A stretch of DNA of 7,414 nt from Candidatus Dojkabacteria bacterium UBA3081. Lineage in GTDB: Bacteria; Patescibacteriota; Dojkabacteria; SC72. The stretch covers positions 1 through 7,414 of the forward strand of contig DFBL01000024.1 of the NCBI GenBank assembly GCA_002366615.1, read 5' to 3'. The position numbers and the translations under genes are program-made. Shown here in pieces: positions 5,658 through 7,414 of this stretch. The notes under the pieces are model-generated. The model ran no database searches. It had not been told where the DNA came from and saw only the letters and a program-made list of their open reading frames with translations. Each line of letters starts with the position of its first letter. Position 1 is the first letter of the stretch.

Positions 5658-7344
5658 GAGTAACAGTAATTGGATACTTCCTGAAAAGGAAGTTTCTAAG
5701 AATTTTGTTGAATATATACTTAAAAGTAGGGGGATAGAAAAGGAGAGTTTTTTAAACTCTTCTTTAAAGGATATACCCTCTTTTGAGAAACTTTTTGACA
5801 GTAAAAGAGCTGCTAAAGAAATAGTGAAGGCAGTAAAGAGTCACAAAAGGATAGTAATACATGGGGATTTCGATGCTGATGGAATATGTAGTGTAAGTTT
5901 ACTGTGGGAGTTTCTGTTTAAAGAGGTTGCTACTGTTTTAGGCATAGAAATCGATGTAATTCCCTACATACCAGGTAGAGTGGATCAGGGGTATGGTTTA
6001 ACCCACTCCTCTCTTGGAGATGTCCTAGATTTAGGTGCTGAGCTGTTAATATCTGTAGATTGTGGCGTAAGAGATAGAGAGTTAATTAATCAATTTAGAA
6101 AAGAGAAGGGATTGGATTTTGTAATTACTGATCATCATCAACCTCCAGGGGATTTAGGAACTGATTTAGAGTATCCACTTGTACACCCTATGTATCCCAA
6201 GCATGAATATCCTAATACTGAAGTATGTGGTACTTTTGTAGTATTTCTTCTAATCCAAGCTATTAAAGCAGAGTTGGATATTAACTATGAAATAGATGAA
6301 AACAGCAAAGGTTTAGATTTAGTAGCTATGGCTACCGTTACTGATTTGATGTCTTTGGTGGATGTTAATAGGGTAGTTGTTAAGTATGGGTTAGAGCAGA
6401 TGAAAAAGGATAGAAGGGTAGGATTAAGTGAATTAATTAAGGTATCTGGTATTGAGTTAAAAGATATTGATAGTTATCATCTAGGATATCTTTTGGGTCC
6501 AAGGATTAATGCAGCAGGAAGGATTGGCTCTCCCTTAGATGGTGTAAAACTCTTAGTAAGTGAAAAGAGAGATTTTTGTAAAGGTATTGCTGAAATATTG
6601 AATGAAATGAATTTCGAAAGACAGTATATGACTCAGAGTGGTTTGGATGAGGCTTTGGAGATAGTGGGGGATAGGAAAGAGAAACTACTTTTTGTAGTTG
6701 GAGATAGTTGGCATGAGGGAATAATTGGTTTGATTGCTGGAAAACTTAATGAAAAATATTACAGACCCGTATTAGTAGGAACAAGGGGTCAGGGAGGTGT
6801 AAGAGGCTCTGCAAGAAGTATCCAAGGTTTTAATATTACAAAAGCTCTTGGCAAATGTGAGAAGTATTTAGAAAGATATGGAGGTCATGAATTAGCTGCA
6901 GGTTTTACTGTAAAAGAAGGCAAAGAGAAAGATTTTAGTAAATGTATTCATGAAATAGCTAATAAGGAGATAACAAAGGAGATGCTTACTAAAGATTTGA
7001 AGATAGATTTACTACTTACGAGTGAAAGGATAACTAAGTCTTTAGTGAATAAAATAGATTCTCTTAAACCATTTGGGTATGGTAATAGAAAGCCATTAAT
7101 AGCTATTAAAGATTTAGTTGTATTCAAAAAAAAGATTATGGGTAAACTAGGAAACCATATGAAATTAATATGCAAAGGAGAAGGGGTAGATTTAATTACC
7201 CTTGTAATGTTTAATTGTGCTAAAGATACAGAAGAGATAAGGGTGGATGAAAGGATAGATATAATTGGTAGTGCAGATATTAACAGTTGGAATGGAAATG
7301 AAGAAGTACAGTTTCTAGTTAAGGAGTGGAGATACTCTACTTAG
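5647..7344 (+). CDS. recJ: Single-stranded-DNA-specific exonuclease RecJ
   Basis: RecJ degrades single-stranded DNA 5' to 3' and acts in recombination, mismatch and base-excision repair. The 565-residue protein is full length. The DHH phosphoesterase domain shows motif I HGDFDADG (72-79), motif II SVDCG (136-140), motif III TDHHQPPG (161-168) and the motif IV aspartate D233 (ATVTDL), which together provide the metal-binding Asp/His set. The DHHA1 part shows RINAAGRIGSP (286-296), SWHEGIIG (354-361), GSARS (387-391) and YGGHELAAGF (411-420). The OB-fold-like C-terminal domain (about 450-565) begins with the family-like LKPFGYGN. The ATG at 5647 lies inside the recX end, with no Shine-Dalgarno sequence, so translational coupling is likely. 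All key residues appear intact. The stop overlaps the proposed convergent gene at the right edge by 8 nt. Confidence 0.98.
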   Translation: MTLKSNSNWILPEKEVSKNFVEYILKSRGIEKESFLNSSLKDIPSFEKLFDSKRAAKEIVKAVKSHKRIVIHGDFDADGICSVSLLWEFLFKEVATVLGIEIDVIPYIPGRVDQGYGLTHSSLGDVLDLGAELLISVDCGVRDRELINQFRKEKGLDFVITDHHQPPGDLGTDLEYPLVHPMYPKHEYPNTEVCGTFVVFLLIQAIKAELDINYEIDENSKGLDLVAMATVTDLMSLVDVNRVVVKYGLEQMKKDRRVGLSELIKVSGIELKDIDSYHLGYLLGPRINAAGRIGSPLDGVKLLVSEKRDFCKGIAEILNEMNFERQYMTQSGLDEALEIVGDRKEKLLFVVGDSWHEGIIGLIAGKLNEKYYRPVLVGTRGQGGVRGSARSIQGFNITKALGKCEKYLERYGGHELAAGFTVKEGKEKDFSKCIHEIANKEITKEMLTKDLKIDLLLTSERITKSLVNKIDSLKPFGYGNRKPLIAIKDLVVFKKKIMGKLGNHMKLICKGEGVDLITLVMFNCAKDTEEIRVDERIDIIGSADINSWNGNEEVQFLVKEWRYST

Positions 7345-7414
7345 TAGTTTCCTTTTTCCCAATATTAATAAGCTTTCCAAGTCTGTTAGGAGTATTTGGT
7401 GAGTATGTTGTTTC
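7337..7414 (-). CDS. Probable C-terminus of a convergent gene (partial)
   Basis: Reading leftward from the window edge, one minus frame is open for 25 codons to a TAG at 7337-7339. The tail is hydrophilic and lysine-rich (ending LGKLINIGKKETTK), typical of a soluble protein C-terminus. It would overlap the recJ end by 8 nt tail to tail, in keeping with the tight packing elsewhere. A second minus frame and one plus frame are also open here, so coding is not proven. No family is recognisable. Confidence 0.4.
   Translation of the reverse strand, partial: ETTYSPNTPNRLGKLINIGKKETTK

Noticed and set aside
6948..7175. 75-aa minus-strand ORF opposite recJ
   Set aside because: It is a shadow of the conserved C-terminal part of recJ, with no start context or domain.

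Overview
The window comes from a compact, AT-rich bacterial genome using the standard bacterial code. Full-length genes read through with UGA as a stop. Short intergenic gaps, gene overlaps, no visible Shine-Dalgarno sequences, a tRNA without an encoded CCA, and short versions of housekeeping proteins (RmuC 377 aa, RecA 340 aa without an acidic tail) would fit a Candidate Phyla Radiation (Patescibacteria) lineage. This assignment is an inference, and another low-GC bacterium cannot be excluded. I see no insertion sequence, prophage, CRISPR array or rRNA.

Layout. (1) Positions 1-386, plus strand: the possible tail of an upstream gene, then a 73-aa two-helix membrane protein whose stop codon lies inside a tRNA-Val(CAC). 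(2) Positions 390-2070, minus strand: a two-gene overlapping unit. It encodes a roughly 12-helix lipid-linked polysaccharide flippase-like protein and then MscL, a mechanosensitive channel with an added C-terminal zinc ribbon. (3) Positions 2071-2132: a short divergent promoter region with a near-perfect tandem repeat. (4) Positions 2133-7344, plus strand: rmuC, an N-formylglutamate amidohydrolase-like gene, then a strong promoter and the tightly packed recA-recX-recJ unit. The recA and recX genes abut, and recX and recJ overlap by 11 nt. (5) Right edge: the probable C-terminus of a convergent minus-strand gene.

How the genes fit together. The plus-strand half is a DNA recombination and repair block. 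RecJ is a 5'-3' single-strand exonuclease that processes ends, RecA is the strand-exchange recombinase, RecX modulates RecA filaments, and RmuC is a nuclease-fold protein linked to limiting recombination at repeats. The metallohydrolase-like gene between rmuC and recA has no obvious role in this block. The minus-strand half concerns the envelope: turgor release and export of lipid-linked glycans.

No clearly new system is visible. The best leads are the ORF/tRNA overlap, the tandem repeat in the divergent promoter, the unexplained hydrolase in the repair block, and initiation without Shine-Dalgarno sequences throughout.
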